A DNA stretch of 64,000 nt, taken from contig NZ_MTSE01000003.1 in assembly GCF_002154225.1 (NCBI RefSeq), positions 1-64,000 of the forward strand, in the 5' to 3' direction. A model generated the notes under the pieces. It saw nothing but the letters and a program-made list of their open reading frames with translations. It had not been told where the DNA came from and ran no database searches. Numbering within the stretch: position 1 is the first letter of the stretch; every line of letters begins with the position of its first letter. Origin of the DNA: Hymenobacter crusticola. GTDB taxonomy: Bacteria; Bacteroidota; Bacteroidia; Cytophagales; Hymenobacteraceae. This document shows, piece by piece, positions 35,143 to 44,075 of this stretch. The translations under genes and the position numbers were made by a program.

Positions 35143-36924
35143 ATGCCCCACTTTTCCGCCCCAAAACTCATCCTCACCAGCTTCGCCGCGGCGGCTTTTC
35201 TATCGGGCTGCGGTGGCAAATCGGATAGCCGCAAGCAAGCTGAAGCCGACATGCAGCCCGACGCAGTGTTTGAGCGCTTCAAACCTAGCTTCATCGACTC
35301 GCTCTGGTACTACAACCCCGAGTGGGCATCTGGCGCCGGCTTTCACAAGTACGATTCGTTGCTGGTTGTGCCCAACGCCGGGCGGCGCCAAGTGGACTCT
35401 GCCTTTCAGGTGCGGGCCCACAAGCAGCTGCTGAGCATCGAGGCCGGAAAGCTCTCGGTGAACAACCAGACCGACTACCGCCTCATCGAGAACTACCTGA
35501 ACGGGGCTCGCTGGTACGCCGATACGCTGCGCGACTGGCAGTGGAACCCAGCCAACTACAACCTCGCTTCGTCGGTGGCCGAAATCCTGAATGGCCGCTA
35601 CCAGCCGCTCGATCGACGGCTGCGCTCCATTTCCTTTAAAATCTGGCGGGCGGCCGACTATTACGAAGCGGCCAAAACAAACATCAAGCAACCCACCAAA
35701 GAACACACGGAGCTAGCTATCCTGCAGAATCAGGGCGGGCTAAACGTGTTCGGCAAGCCGCTGCTCGACTCAGTAGCTAGGTCTGGGTTATCGGAGCGGG
35801 AAAAGCAACAGCTGCGCGACCGAATTTCGACTACGCGCCAGGCTATTACTGCCTACGTAGCTTTCCTGAAGGAAGAAGTACTGACGGCTGGCAAGTTTCG
35901 CAGCTTCCGCTTGGGCAAAGCGTTGTTTGATCAAAAATTCAGCTACGACATTCAAGCGAGCTACACTGCCGACGAAGTTTACCAAAAAGCCCAGCAGCAC
36001 CGCCAGGAGCTGCTCCATGACATGGGCAAACGCGCCGCACGCCTCTGGCCCAAGTACTTTGCCGGTCAGCCCATGCCTACAGACTCCCTGGCGCTCATCA
36101 AGCAAGTCGTTGGCAAACTGTCAGAAAAGCACGCCACCCAGGCAGGTTTCGTAGCAGCCGTGAAGCAGCAAATTCCGGTGCTGGTGAAATTCGTGAACGA
36201 CCACCAGCTGCTCACCCAGGACCCAAGCAAGCCGCTGGTGGTGCGCGAAACGCCCCTGTACATGCGCGGCAGCGGGGCGGGTGCCTCGGTGTCGGCCCCC
36301 GGCCCCTACGACAAAGCCGCTAACACCTATTATAACGTAGAGCCCCTCGATGGGCAGCCGGCCACCCAGGCCCAAAGCTACTTGCGCGAGTACAACGACT
36401 ACACGCTGCAAATTCTGAATATTCACGAAGCCATTCCGGGGCACTACACGCAGCTTGTGTACGCCAACCGTTCGCCTTCGCTCATTAAGTCCATCTTTGG
36501 CAACGGCGCCATGATTGAAGGCTGGGCCGTGTACGCCGAGCGCATGATGCTAGAAAGCGGCTATGGCGGCAACACCGACGAAATCTGGCTGATGTGGGAC
36601 AAATGGAATATGCGCGTGACCTTGAACGCCATCCTCGACCACGAAGTGCACGCTGGCACCATCACCGAAGCCCAAACCCTAGCCCTGTTGCAGCGCGACG
36701 GATTTCAGGAAGAAAGCGAAGCCCGCAACAAGTGGCGCCGCGCCACGCTGTCGCAGGTGCAGCTCAGTAGTTATTTCACGGGTTACACGGCCATCTACGA
36801 TCTGCGCGAGGAGCTGAAAAAACGCGAAGGCAAGGCTTTTAGCTTAAAAGCGTTCAACGAGCAATTTCTAAGCTACGGCAGCGCGCCTGTGAAATACATC
36901 CGGGGAATGATGCTGAAAAAGTAA
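35143..36924 (+). CDS. DUF885 family lipoprotein (putative metallopeptidase)
   Basis: A 593-residue protein of the DUF885 family, uncharacterised relatives of zinc carboxypeptidases. The N-terminus is a lipoprotein signal with lipobox LSGC, giving a lipid-anchored product. The family metal motif HEAIPGHY is at about 428-435, followed by EGWAVYAERMMLESGY (about 464-479), which supplies a further Glu. ATG at 35143 gives correct lipobox spacing; the earlier in-frame codons upstream are discounted. It is divergent from GH2. Confidence 0.87.
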   Translation: MPHFSAPKLILTSFAAAAFLSGCGGKSDSRKQAEADMQPDAVFERFKPSFIDSLWYYNPEWASGAGFHKYDSLLVVPNAGRRQVDSAFQVRAHKQLLSIEAGKLSVNNQTDYRLIENYLNGARWYADTLRDWQWNPANYNLASSVAEILNGRYQPLDRRLRSISFKIWRAADYYEAAKTNIKQPTKEHTELAILQNQGGLNVFGKPLLDSVARSGLSEREKQQLRDRISTTRQAITAYVAFLKEEVLTAGKFRSFRLGKALFDQKFSYDIQASYTADEVYQKAQQHRQELLHDMGKRAARLWPKYFAGQPMPTDSLALIKQVVGKLSEKHATQAGFVAAVKQQIPVLVKFVNDHQLLTQDPSKPLVVRETPLYMRGSGAGASVSAPGPYDKAANTYYNVEPLDGQPATQAQSYLREYNDYTLQILNIHEAIPGHYTQLVYANRSPSLIKSIFGNGAMIEGWAVYAERMMLESGYGGNTDEIWLMWDKWNMRVTLNAILDHEVHAGTITEAQTLALLQRDGFQEESEARNKWRRATLSQVQLSSYFTGYTAIYDLREELKKREGKAFSLKAFNEQFLSYGSAPVKYIRGMMLKK

Positions 36925-36949
36925 GGCGCTAGCCTGCGTACTACCGACG

Positions 36950-36988
36950 AAAAGCAGCGCTCCGGGAATTTTTCGGAGCAGCTTTTTT
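36950..36988 (+). terminator. Terminator after the DUF885 gene
   Basis: An interrupted hairpin (CTCCG with CGGAG, and outer AAAAGC with GCTTTT) followed by a six-base T-run. Confidence 0.7.
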
Positions 36989-37060
36989 GTCTGCTTCCCA
37001 ATCATACCAGCTAGCTTTCAGTGCTCGCTACTTTTTTCCCACTGTTACCCCGTTCTGCCT

Positions 37061-37417
37061 ATGAAAGTATCTGAACGCATGCGCGTCGTGGATACCAACG
37101 ACGAAGGCCTTCGTCATCTCACCCACGAACACCTAAAGGTGTTTGCCAAATTCACTTCGCTGAATTGCGACATTTGCGAGCAACTGGCGCCACCTTTCAC
37201 CAAGTTTGCCGACCAACAGCCGTTTGAGCACATTCTATTTCTGCGGCTGAACTCGGACGAAAACCCGGTGGCCCAGAAAATGATGCAGGAAAAGGTAGCG
37301 CCGTTCTTTGTTAGCTATTGCCAAGGCCGCATCTTAGAATGTGATACCCTCACAACCGAGCACCAAGTGCAGGAGATGCTGCAACGCCTACGCGATTTTC
37401 TGCCAACGACTACCTAG
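37061..37417 (+). CDS. Thioredoxin-fold protein with CDIC motif
   Basis: A 118-residue single-domain thioredoxin-like protein. The redox motif is Cys36-Asp-Ile-Cys39, unlike the WCGPC of thioredoxin. VAPFFVSYCQGRI supplies the cis-Pro segment (VAP) opposite the active site. There is no signal peptide, so it should act in the cytosol, perhaps as a reductant or nitrile/glutaredoxin-like factor; the partner is unknown. It is monocistronic between two terminators. Confidence 0.75.
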   Translation: MKVSERMRVVDTNDEGLRHLTHEHLKVFAKFTSLNCDICEQLAPPFTKFADQQPFEHILFLRLNSDENPVAQKMMQEKVAPFFVSYCQGRILECDTLTTEHQVQEMLQRLRDFLPTTT

Positions 37418-37433
37418 GTTCCCAGTAGGTTAG

Positions 37434-37485
37434 AAAGCCAAAACGGCCGGGCTGCTTCTCAAGGCAACCCGGCCGTTTTGGCTTT
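37434..37485 (+). terminator. Terminator with 18-bp perfect stem
   Basis: Arms 37434-37451 and 37468-37485 are exact reverse complements around a 16-nt loop, after the thioredoxin-like gene. Confidence 0.87.
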
Positions 37486-37548
37486 TCTGCAACTTCGTAG
37501 AATTTTACTGACCTCACTACTCGATACCTAGTAGCCGCCTAATGCAGA

Positions 37549-38355
37549 GTGAGTGCCGGGTCTTGTTTCCTTTATCCTAGCTTTGCGGACGTGTTTTTCC
37601 TCCTGTCTAAGTTCCTGTACTACGTCTTAATGCCCGCGACGTGGCTGGTAGCGCTGCTGGTGGCGGCGCTGGTCACCCGCCAACCTGTCCGGCGCAAGCG
37701 GTTTTTGATAGTCGCTCTGGTTGTGGCGCTAGTGGGTACCAACGCTGCCTTGTCGAACCGCGCCTTGCTGGCCTGGGAGTTGCCGCCGGTTCCGTTGCGG
37801 GCCATAGCACCCCACGATGCGGCGGTGCTGCTCACTGGCATGGCCAACACTCACAAGTCGCCGCACGACCGGGTGTACTTATCCAGCGCCGCCGACCGCC
37901 TAACGCACACGCTGTGGCTGTACCGCACGCACCGGGTGCGGCGCATCATCGTGTCGGGCGGCTCCGGCGACATCGACAACTACGTGCACACCGAGGCGGC
38001 GGAAGTGAACACCTTGCTGCGCTTGTGCGGGGTTCCGCAAGCGGATATTCTGCTGGAAGACCGCAGCCGCAACACTCGCGAAAACGCGTTATACACAAAA
38101 GAACTGCTCGCTCGGCATCCTGAAATCAAATCCTTGGTGTTAGTGACGTCGGCGTTTCACATGCGGCGAGCTGCTGGATGCTTTCGGAAAGTTGGCCTCA
38201 ACGCCGCGCTTTTCCCTGTCGACTTCCGCACCACCGACCTAGAGGAATCGGCGAGCTACTGGCCGATTCCGGAAGCCGGTGCGTTAGGTACCTGGAGCTT
38301 GCTTATCCACGAAATAACCGGCTACGTAACGTACAAACTCCTAGGTTACTGCTAA
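37549..38355 (+). CDS. YdcF/ElyC-type DUF218 membrane protein
   Basis: A protein of up to 268 residues with one or two N-terminal membrane helices (FLYYVLMPATWLVALLVAAL and RFLIVALVVALVGT) and a DUF218 domain outside the membrane: VLLTGM, IIVSGGSGD, EDRSRNTRENA and VLVTSAFHMRRA. Relatives (ElyC, SanA, YdcF) affect envelope polymer synthesis; the reaction is unknown. The start is uncertain: GTG at 37549, or GTG at 37591, which would fall just after a TAGCTTTG box (37578-37585). It is convergent with the aldehyde dehydrogenase. Confidence 0.8.
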   Translation: MSAGSCFLYPSFADVFFLLSKFLYYVLMPATWLVALLVAALVTRQPVRRKRFLIVALVVALVGTNAALSNRALLAWELPPVPLRAIAPHDAAVLLTGMANTHKSPHDRVYLSSAADRLTHTLWLYRTHRVRRIIVSGGSGDIDNYVHTEAAEVNTLLRLCGVPQADILLEDRSRNTRENALYTKELLARHPEIKSLVLVTSAFHMRRAAGCFRKVGLNAALFPVDFRTTDLEESASYWPIPEAGALGTWSLLIHEITGYVTYKLLGYC

Positions 38356-38356
38356 A

Positions 38357-38423
38357 AGAGCTAGGGCTAAACCCGAAGGCCCCTCCTTTCCAAGGAGGGG
38401 CCTTCGGGTTTAGCCCTAGCTCT
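38357..38423. terminator. Bidirectional terminator with perfect 32-bp stem
   Basis: Arms 38357-38388 and 38392-38423 are exact reverse complements with a 3-nt loop, abutting the stop codons of the convergent YdcF-like and aldehyde dehydrogenase genes. Confidence 0.92.
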
Positions 38424-38426
38424 AGG

Positions 38427-39824
38427 TTATTCCACTTTCTTCTCTTTTGGTGGGGCTTCGCCACCAATCCAGATAGACTTCTGATTTACAAACTCCCGAA
38501 TACCTAGATACGAAAGCTCGCGGCCGTAACCAGACTTCTTCACGCCGCCAAATGGCACCTCCGGCGACGACTTCACCATTGCATTTACAAACACGGCCCC
38601 CGATTCTACGCGGCGGGCGAGCTCCTCACCGCGCCGCACGTCGCGCGTCCAGACGGCACCACCTAGGCCGAAGCGCGAATCGTTGGCCAGCCGAATGGCG
38701 GCGTCCGCGTCTTTGGCCTCCATCACAATGGCGACGGGCCCGAACAGCTCTTCGTAGTAAGCGCGCTGCTTAGGCTTCACTTTCGAGATGATCATGGGGC
38801 GGAACAGGGCCGTACCAGGTTTCTCCTGCCCGCCGGCTAGCTCTATTTTCGCGCCCGCCGCTACCGAGTCATTGACCTGGGCGGTAAGCTCGTCGGCGAG
38901 GTCGGGGCGGGCCAGGGGCCCAAACTGGGTGGCTTCGTCGAGCGGGTCGCCGGTCCGCATGGCTTGCAGGTGCGTTTTTAGCTTGGCCACGAACTCCTTC
39001 ACAACCGGCTTCTCCACAATAAAACGCTTGGCAGCAATACAACTCTGCCCGGAGTTGATCATGCGGGCCTGAGCGGCCGTTTTGGCTGCTAGCTCCAAGT
39101 CCGCATCGGCCAGCACCACGAAAGCATCGGAGCCACCTAGCTCTAGCACCGTCTTTTTAATGTTGGCACCCGCCAGGGCCGCGACCCGCGACCCGGCAAG
39201 CTCGCTGCCCGTGAGCGTGATGGCCTGCACCCGGTCATCCTCAATGAGTTTGGCAACCAAATCAGTTTCAATTAGCAGCGCCCGGAACGAAGCGGGCGGG
39301 AAGCCGGCATCATGAAATATCTTCTCTAGGGCCAGGGCGCACTGCGGTACGTTGGAGGCGTGCTTGAGTAGCCCCACATTACCAGCCATAAGCGCCGGCG
39401 CGGCGAAGCGCACCACTTGCCAAAACGGGAAGTTCCAGGGCATGATGGCCAGCACCACCCCGATGGGTTCGTAGGCAATAAAGCTGCGCGCGGCTTCCGA
39501 CTGGATGGGCTCATCGGTCAGAAAAGCCTCGGCATGATCTGCGTAGTAGTCGCAAGTGAGGGCGCATTTCTGCACCTCGGCGCGCCCGTCCGCAACGGGC
39601 TTCCCCATTTCCAGGGCCATGATGCGTGCTAGCTCATCCTGCCGTTCGCGGAGCAGCTCAGCGGCGCGGTGCATGCATGCCGCCCGGTGCGCGAACGGAG
39701 TACTTCGCCACGTGCGCGCTACGTGCGCCGCTTGGCCCAAAATGCGTTCGGTCTTTGCCCAGGAAAATGCCTGAAAGCGCCGCAGCACGCGGTTGGTATA
39801 TGGGTTAAAGGATTCAATTGCCAT
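38427..39824 (-). CDS. NAD(P)-dependent aldehyde dehydrogenase (succinate-semialdehyde type)
   Basis: A 465-residue aldehyde dehydrogenase. The catalytic Asn131 (PWNFP), Glu228 (LELGGSD) and Cys262 (SGQSCIAAKR) are intact. LLKHASNVPQCAL, in place of the usual LKPA segment, is typical of the succinate-semialdehyde dehydrogenase-like group with short cofactor loops. The real substrate is not certain. ATG at 39824 is chosen; the longer frame to 40070 lacks family similarity. It ends four bases after the shared 32-bp hairpin. Confidence 0.9.
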   Translation of the reverse strand: MAIESFNPYTNRVLRRFQAFSWAKTERILGQAAHVARTWRSTPFAHRAACMHRAAELLRERQDELARIMALEMGKPVADGRAEVQKCALTCDYYADHAEAFLTDEPIQSEAARSFIAYEPIGVVLAIMPWNFPFWQVVRFAAPALMAGNVGLLKHASNVPQCALALEKIFHDAGFPPASFRALLIETDLVAKLIEDDRVQAITLTGSELAGSRVAALAGANIKKTVLELGGSDAFVVLADADLELAAKTAAQARMINSGQSCIAAKRFIVEKPVVKEFVAKLKTHLQAMRTGDPLDEATQFGPLARPDLADELTAQVNDSVAAGAKIELAGGQEKPGTALFRPMIISKVKPKQRAYYEELFGPVAIVMEAKDADAAIRLANDSRFGLGGAVWTRDVRRGEELARRVESGAVFVNAMVKSSPEVPFGGVKKSGYGRELSYLGIREFVNQKSIWIGGEAPPKEKKVE

Positions 39825-40247
39825 AAGAAAGAAGCTAGGGGACCGTGGAAGCAGGAAGCTGGCGAGGGCAACTGTCGAACTTGAATACCGCGCACTTGCC
39901 CTCGTGGCCGCCTTGCTAAACAAGAAAGTAAAAGCTTGTATACGGGCCGAAAGCCCGCAAGAGCAGTAAAGATGACGTTTGCTGTTTTGGTGAGGCTTGA
40001 GCTTTGCGTATTGCCTGCCAAATGGCCAACCGCGGACTGTTGAGCTTCGAGGCGGGGCTAGCCTGCGCAAACAGGTGAGTGCAAAAGCCTGTGAACCCTA
40101 AGCCACAAGCGCCCGTAGCAGCTTAGACCTCGACACTGAAAAGCGGTATGGCACTAACTTGGTTGTCGAAGTGCGCGCTTAATGTTTACTTTCGTCTCGT
40201 CGTCGGGCTCCTCGAACCGGTGACTGGTCTAACTCCCTACCATAGCT
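39825..40247. other. Divergent intergenic region upstream of the sigma factor
   Basis: 423 bp without a convincing gene. Apart from the sigma-factor promoter candidate at 40163-40194, I see no repeat or strong structure. Confidence 0.5.
40163..40194 (+). promoter_or_regulatory. Candidate promoter for the ECF sigma/anti-sigma operon
   Basis: TTG at 40163-40165 and TACTTTCG (one change from TAnnTTTG) at 40187-40194, with a 21-bp spacer. The predicted start of transcription is about 45 bp before the sigma gene. Confidence 0.5.
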
Positions 40248-40805
40248 GTGTCTGCTAACCCCCCCGAATTACCTACGCCAACTGCCGAGGCAATGCTCGT
40301 GCAGCGCCTTCGCGACCGGGATGAGTCTGCCATGACACTTTTCTACGAGAAATACTCCAACGCGCTGTACGGCGTGATTTTCCGAATTGTAAAAAAAGAG
40401 GAAATAGCGGAGGATGTACTGCAGGAAAGTTTAGTCAAGATTTGGCACTCATTTCAATCCTACGACCCCTCTAAGGGCCGATTATTTACGTGGGTTTTAA
40501 ATATCAGTCGAAATTTAGCGATTGACAAAATCCGGTCTCGACAGTACCGCGTAAATAGTCGTACGCAGCCAATAGAAGAAAGTGCAGCGCTGCGCCAGGC
40601 CGCCGAACCTTCGTTCCGGCCCGAGCACATTGGTCTGCAGGAAGTGACCCGTCAGCTCAACCCTGAGCAGAAGCAAATCATTGACCTGCTTTATTTCGGC
40701 GGATTTACGCAAAGCGAAGTGGCAGAAGAACTCAATTTACCCCTAGGCACGGTAAAAACCCGAGCTAGGGCTGCAATCAAAGTACTCTCAAAACTGATTC
40801 GATAG
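40248..40805 (+). CDS. ECF-type RNA polymerase sigma factor
   Basis: A 185-residue sigma-70 family factor of the extracytoplasmic-function group. Region 2 spans about 25-95 (LFYEKYSNALYGVIFRIV, AEDVLQESLVKIWHSF, FTWVLNISRNLAIDKIRSR). Region 4 spans about 125-185, with the helix-turn-helix GFTQSEVAEELNLPLGTVKT. The start is GTG at 40248; ATG at 40293 is an alternative. The stop is two bases before an anti-sigma gene, so the pair is translationally linked. The regulon is unknown. Confidence 0.93.
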   Translation: MSANPPELPTPTAEAMLVQRLRDRDESAMTLFYEKYSNALYGVIFRIVKKEEIAEDVLQESLVKIWHSFQSYDPSKGRLFTWVLNISRNLAIDKIRSRQYRVNSRTQPIEESAALRQAAEPSFRPEHIGLQEVTRQLNPEQKQIIDLLYFGGFTQSEVAEELNLPLGTVKTRARAAIKVLSKLIR

Positions 40806-40807
40806 CC

Positions 40808-41668
40808 GTGAACATCCAGGAATATATCGAATCAGGCATCCTCGAACAGTACGCACTTGGCGAACTGGACGAAGCGCAACGCGCTGACGTAGAGCGTCAA
40901 GCTGCCGCGTACCCGGAGGTTCGGGCCGAGCTCGAACAGATTGAAAGCGCATTAGGCGCTTATGGAGAAGCACACGCTCTGACGCCGCCCGCCGGTATGA
41001 AAGAGCGCGTTTTGGCAGGTTTTCAAGCCTCCATTCGGCAAGGCGCAGAGCAGGTTCCACAGGCCAGTACACCCGAGCCTGTAGTGCGCCAAATGTCCGC
41101 GCCTACTACCGAAGAGGAAGACGCGAAAATTGTACCCTTTCGGGTAAGCTGGAGCATGGCTGCTGCCGTGGCCCTGCTGCTTTTGAGTGGCGCCGCCAAC
41201 TTGGTATTTTATAATAAATGGAAGGCTGCGGAAAATGACTTAGTAGTTGCACAAAACCAACAAGCTAGCATTGCCTCTACGGTGCAGGCGGTCAACAAGA
41301 CCTTGTCTACCCGCAACCAGGAGCTAGCCGTGTTGCGCAGCGACCAATTCAAGACCGTGGCGCTACTTGGTACGCCGTCGGCGCCTGGGGCTAACGCGCG
41401 GGTGCTCTATAACCCAACTACCAAAGCCGTTTATTTGGACGTGCGCAAACTGCCCGCGCCGCCGCCCGGCAAGCAATACCAGTTGTGGGCCCTCGATCAG
41501 GGCAAGCCCGTGGATGCCGGCGTACTGGCCGCTGCCACTGCTGCCGGTGACAGTCTGCAACAGATGAAAGACATTGCTAGTGCGCAAGCCTTTGCCATGA
41601 CGGTTGAGAAGGAGGGGGGAAGCCCAACGCCTACTCTCTCGACTATGACCGTGGTCGGCAACATCTAG
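40808..41668 (+). CDS. Membrane anti-sigma factor (RskA-like)
   Basis: A 286-residue protein. An N-terminal cytosolic anti-sigma region (about 1-65, with LEQYALGELDEAQRADVE) is followed by one membrane helix (about 115-135, SMAAAVALLLLSGAANLVF), a short coiled coil, and an extracytoplasmic anti-sigma-K domain (GKQYQLWALDQGKPVDAGVL). The N-terminal region lacks an HxxxCxxC zinc motif. It should hold the upstream sigma factor at the membrane until a periplasmic signal releases it. It begins with GTG two bases after the sigma stop. Confidence 0.9.
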   Translation: MNIQEYIESGILEQYALGELDEAQRADVERQAAAYPEVRAELEQIESALGAYGEAHALTPPAGMKERVLAGFQASIRQGAEQVPQASTPEPVVRQMSAPTTEEEDAKIVPFRVSWSMAAAVALLLLSGAANLVFYNKWKAAENDLVVAQNQQASIASTVQAVNKTLSTRNQELAVLRSDQFKTVALLGTPSAPGANARVLYNPTTKAVYLDVRKLPAPPPGKQYQLWALDQGKPVDAGVLAAATAAGDSLQQMKDIASAQAFAMTVEKEGGSPTPTLSTMTVVGNI

Positions 41669-41717
41669 CCGCAACTAGGTCATAACCTAGCCCGGTATGT
41701 GGCATTGACAACCAATG

Positions 41718-41757
41718 AGCGTCGCAGGAGTTTGATAACTCTTGCGACGCTTTCTTT
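41718..41757 (+). terminator. Terminator of the sigma/anti-sigma operon
   Basis: A 15-bp stem with one wobble pair (41718-41732 with 41737-41751), a 4-nt loop and a T-rich tail. Confidence 0.8.
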
Positions 41758-41815
41758 TGCAGCAAGTTGAGAGCCAAGAGAACCTAGGATAAAGATAAAT
41801 TGCAAACAAAAACAA

Positions 41816-42355
41816 GTGCACGGAACCATCTTCTTGCTTCTAAAGCGCTACGTGCAGCTTCAGTACGACCATAGTACCTGGATGCAACTCGTGACCAATG
41901 CCGGGCTAAGCACGGATAATTTCAGCCACCGGGAAGTGTACCCCGATGCCCACCTATTCGCTTTGGTAGGGCAAGCTGCCGCCATGACTGGCCTTTCGCC
42001 CGAAAAGTTGCAAGAAAAATTTGGGGAGTATTTGGTCCCCGACCTCATGTATATGTACCACAAGCTAGTAGATCCTGACTGGCGGACGCTGGAGATGCTG
42101 GAACACACGGAGGCCGTGATGCACACGCGAGTGCGCCAAGAGCACACCGGCAACAAGCCGCCGGTGCTCGATGTAGTGCGCGTAGCGCCCAATGAGGTGT
42201 TACTTACGTACGTGTCGCCGCGCCGCATGGGCGCGTTGGCCGTGGGCATTGTGCGTGGCCTAGCCACCTACTTCGACGAGGAGGACCGCATTGTGCTCGA
42301 GCCCCTCACCAGCGAAAATGGCGAACGGGTACAGATTCGGGTGCGGCGCTTATAA
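41816..42355 (+). CDS. Stand-alone H-NOX haem nitric-oxide/oxygen sensor protein
   Basis: A 179-residue H-NOX (haem NO-binding) domain. The proximal haem ligand is His103 (EAVMHTRVR) and the haem-propionate motif Y-x-S-x-R is Tyr132, Ser134, Arg136, numbered almost as in Caldanaerobacter H-NOX (His102, Tyr131, Ser133, Arg135). There is no fused kinase, cyclase or MCP. Bacterial H-NOX proteins usually control a partner kinase or cyclase encoded beside them, but none is here. The neighbours are the anti-sigma gene and the arsenosugar genes. The start is GTG at 41816; a Gly follows His2 as in the family. Confidence 0.88.
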   Translation: MHGTIFLLLKRYVQLQYDHSTWMQLVTNAGLSTDNFSHREVYPDAHLFALVGQAAAMTGLSPEKLQEKFGEYLVPDLMYMYHKLVDPDWRTLEMLEHTEAVMHTRVRQEHTGNKPPVLDVVRVAPNEVLLTYVSPRRMGALAVGIVRGLATYFDEEDRIVLEPLTSENGERVQIRVRRL

Positions 42356-42498
42356 ATGTAGGGCACCTAAACAATTGACCACAAATTCATTTTAATACAA
42401 TACGCTAGCATAATAGCCGAACAGGCTCAGGCTGCCTAGCTTCCTAGGCATAGCCGACAAGCTTATTCTTTCCCCACGCGCACAATCACTCACTGAAC

Positions 42499-42837
42499 AT
42501 GGAAAAATCGACTTACTACAATCCCGCCGACCTCGCCAAATTTGGCAACATCACCGAATGGCAGCCCGAGATGGGGCGCAAGTTCTTTGAATATTATGCG
42601 GAAGTATTTAAGGATGGCGCCCTCACCGAGCGGGAGAAAGCCCTGATTGCGCTGGCCGTGGCGCACGCCGTGCAATGCCCGTATTGCATTGATGCATACA
42701 CCTCCGATTCACTGCAAAAAGGCGCCGACGAAGCCCAAATGATGGAGGCCGTGCACGTAGCAGCGGCAATCAAAGGCGGCGCCGCCTTGGTACATGGTGT
42801 ACAAATGATGAATAAGGCGAAAGAAATGTCGATGTAG
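42499..42837 (+). CDS. AhpD-like (carboxymuconolactone decarboxylase family) protein of the arsenosugar locus
   Basis: A 112-residue protein of the AhpD/CMD family, with the redox pair Cys60-Pro-Tyr-Cys63 in HAVQCPYCIDAY and Glu/His residues that form the family's proton relay. Its position just before arsS, and its sequence type, match the peroxidase-like protein annotated with arsenosugar biosynthesis; its exact role there is not established. 187 bp separate it from arsS, with no terminator seen. Confidence 0.82.
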   Translation: MEKSTYYNPADLAKFGNITEWQPEMGRKFFEYYAEVFKDGALTEREKALIALAVAHAVQCPYCIDAYTSDSLQKGADEAQMMEAVHVAAAIKGGAALVHGVQMMNKAKEMSM

Positions 42838-43024
42838 CGAACCTAGGCGCTGGGCTAGGGGCCACCATGTGAGGGAACGCGCCAGGGCCTACTCCTCGTT
42901 AAACGAAACAAATACGCCTCCTGTCTTTTGTACGGCCTAATCGCGCCAGTGACCTGCACGCACATCGCAACGGCTAAAAGTTAGGCAAGCACCACCAGTA
43001 ATTATCTCATTTGCGCACTATTCT

Positions 43025-44074
43025 ATGAAGTCACTGCACGCTCAACAGCATCCCCTGGCTGATACTGGCTATCAGCTAACCGTCCTGAACCAGGCGGAAG
43101 CGGAGGGCGCGCAATTGCCAGCTTTTGCCACGCGCTTACGAGAGGCTGGGCTCTTGCCGCTCCGCCCCACTAGCATTAGCGTGATGCAGATTAATGTAGG
43201 CAAGATGTGCAACCAGACGTGTCGGCACTGCCACGTCGATGCCGGACCCGACCGCACAGAAATCATGACCCGCGAAACCATGCAGCTGTGTCTGGATGCT
43301 TTGGCGCAAACCGATATTTCGGTGGTAGACCTGACGGGCGGGGCCCCGGAGATGAACCCAGATTTTCGCTGGCTGGTAGAACAAATTTCGGCCCTAGGTC
43401 GGCAAACCATCGTGCGCTGCAACCTGACCATCATCGTTGCCAACCCGAAGTACCACGACTTGCCTGAGTTTTTTGCCCGACACCAAGTGCGCGTCGTGTC
43501 GTCGTTGCCGCATTTTTCGGCAGGCCGCACCGATGCGCAGCGCGGAACCGGCGTGTTTGAGCGCTCCATTCGGGCTTTGCGGATGCTGAATGCAGTTGGC
43601 TACGGTGTGGAGGGCAGCAACCTAGCACTCGATTTGGTGTATAATCCAGCGGGCGCCTTCCTGCCGGGAAGCCAGCTCGGGCTGGAGCGCGACTTCAAAC
43701 AGCGGCTGCTACGCGAACACGGAGTGGTGTTCAATAACCTGCTCACTATTACCAACCTGCCGGTAAGTCGCTTCCTTGACTATCTGCTGGAAAGCGGCAA
43801 CTACACGGGCTATATGGAAAAGCTCATTGCTGCTTATAATCCGGTAGCGGCCGCTAACGTAATGTGCCGCACTACGTTGTCGATTGGCTGGGACGGGCAA
43901 CTCTACGATTGCGACTTCAACCAAATGCTCGACCTGTTGGTAGAAGCCCGTGCGCCCCAGCACATTCGCGACTTCGACCTAGGGGCGCTTACCCAGCGCG
44001 CTATTGTCATTAACCAGCATTGCTACGGCTGCACGGCCGGCGCCGGCTCTAGCTGCGGCGGCACAACGGTTTAG
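43025..44074 (+). CDS. arsS: Arsenosugar biosynthesis radical SAM protein ArsS
   Basis: A 349-residue radical SAM enzyme. The iron-sulphur motif is Cys62-x3-Cys66-x2-Cys69 (CNQTCRHC), with the SAM-binding GGAPE at about 106-110. The C-terminal part has CRTTLSIGWDGQLYDCDFN and ends in CYGCTAGAGSSCGG, the Cys-rich tail typical of ArsS. Some relatives are selenoproteins; all relevant positions here are Cys. ArsS is thought to attach a 5-deoxyadenosyl group to dimethylarsenic on the way to arsenosugars. The methyltransferase ArsM, which makes the precursor, is not in the window. Confidence 0.9.
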   Translation: MKSLHAQQHPLADTGYQLTVLNQAEAEGAQLPAFATRLREAGLLPLRPTSISVMQINVGKMCNQTCRHCHVDAGPDRTEIMTRETMQLCLDALAQTDISVVDLTGGAPEMNPDFRWLVEQISALGRQTIVRCNLTIIVANPKYHDLPEFFARHQVRVVSSLPHFSAGRTDAQRGTGVFERSIRALRMLNAVGYGVEGSNLALDLVYNPAGAFLPGSQLGLERDFKQRLLREHGVVFNNLLTITNLPVSRFLDYLLESGNYTGYMEKLIAAYNPVAAANVMCRTTLSIGWDGQLYDCDFNQMLDLLVEARAPQHIRDFDLGALTQRAIVINQHCYGCTAGAGSSCGGTTV

Positions 44075-44075
44075 C

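Noticed and set aside
39825..40070. N-terminal extension of the aldehyde dehydrogenase
   Set aside because: The family begins at the ATG at 39824 and the extension has no protein character.
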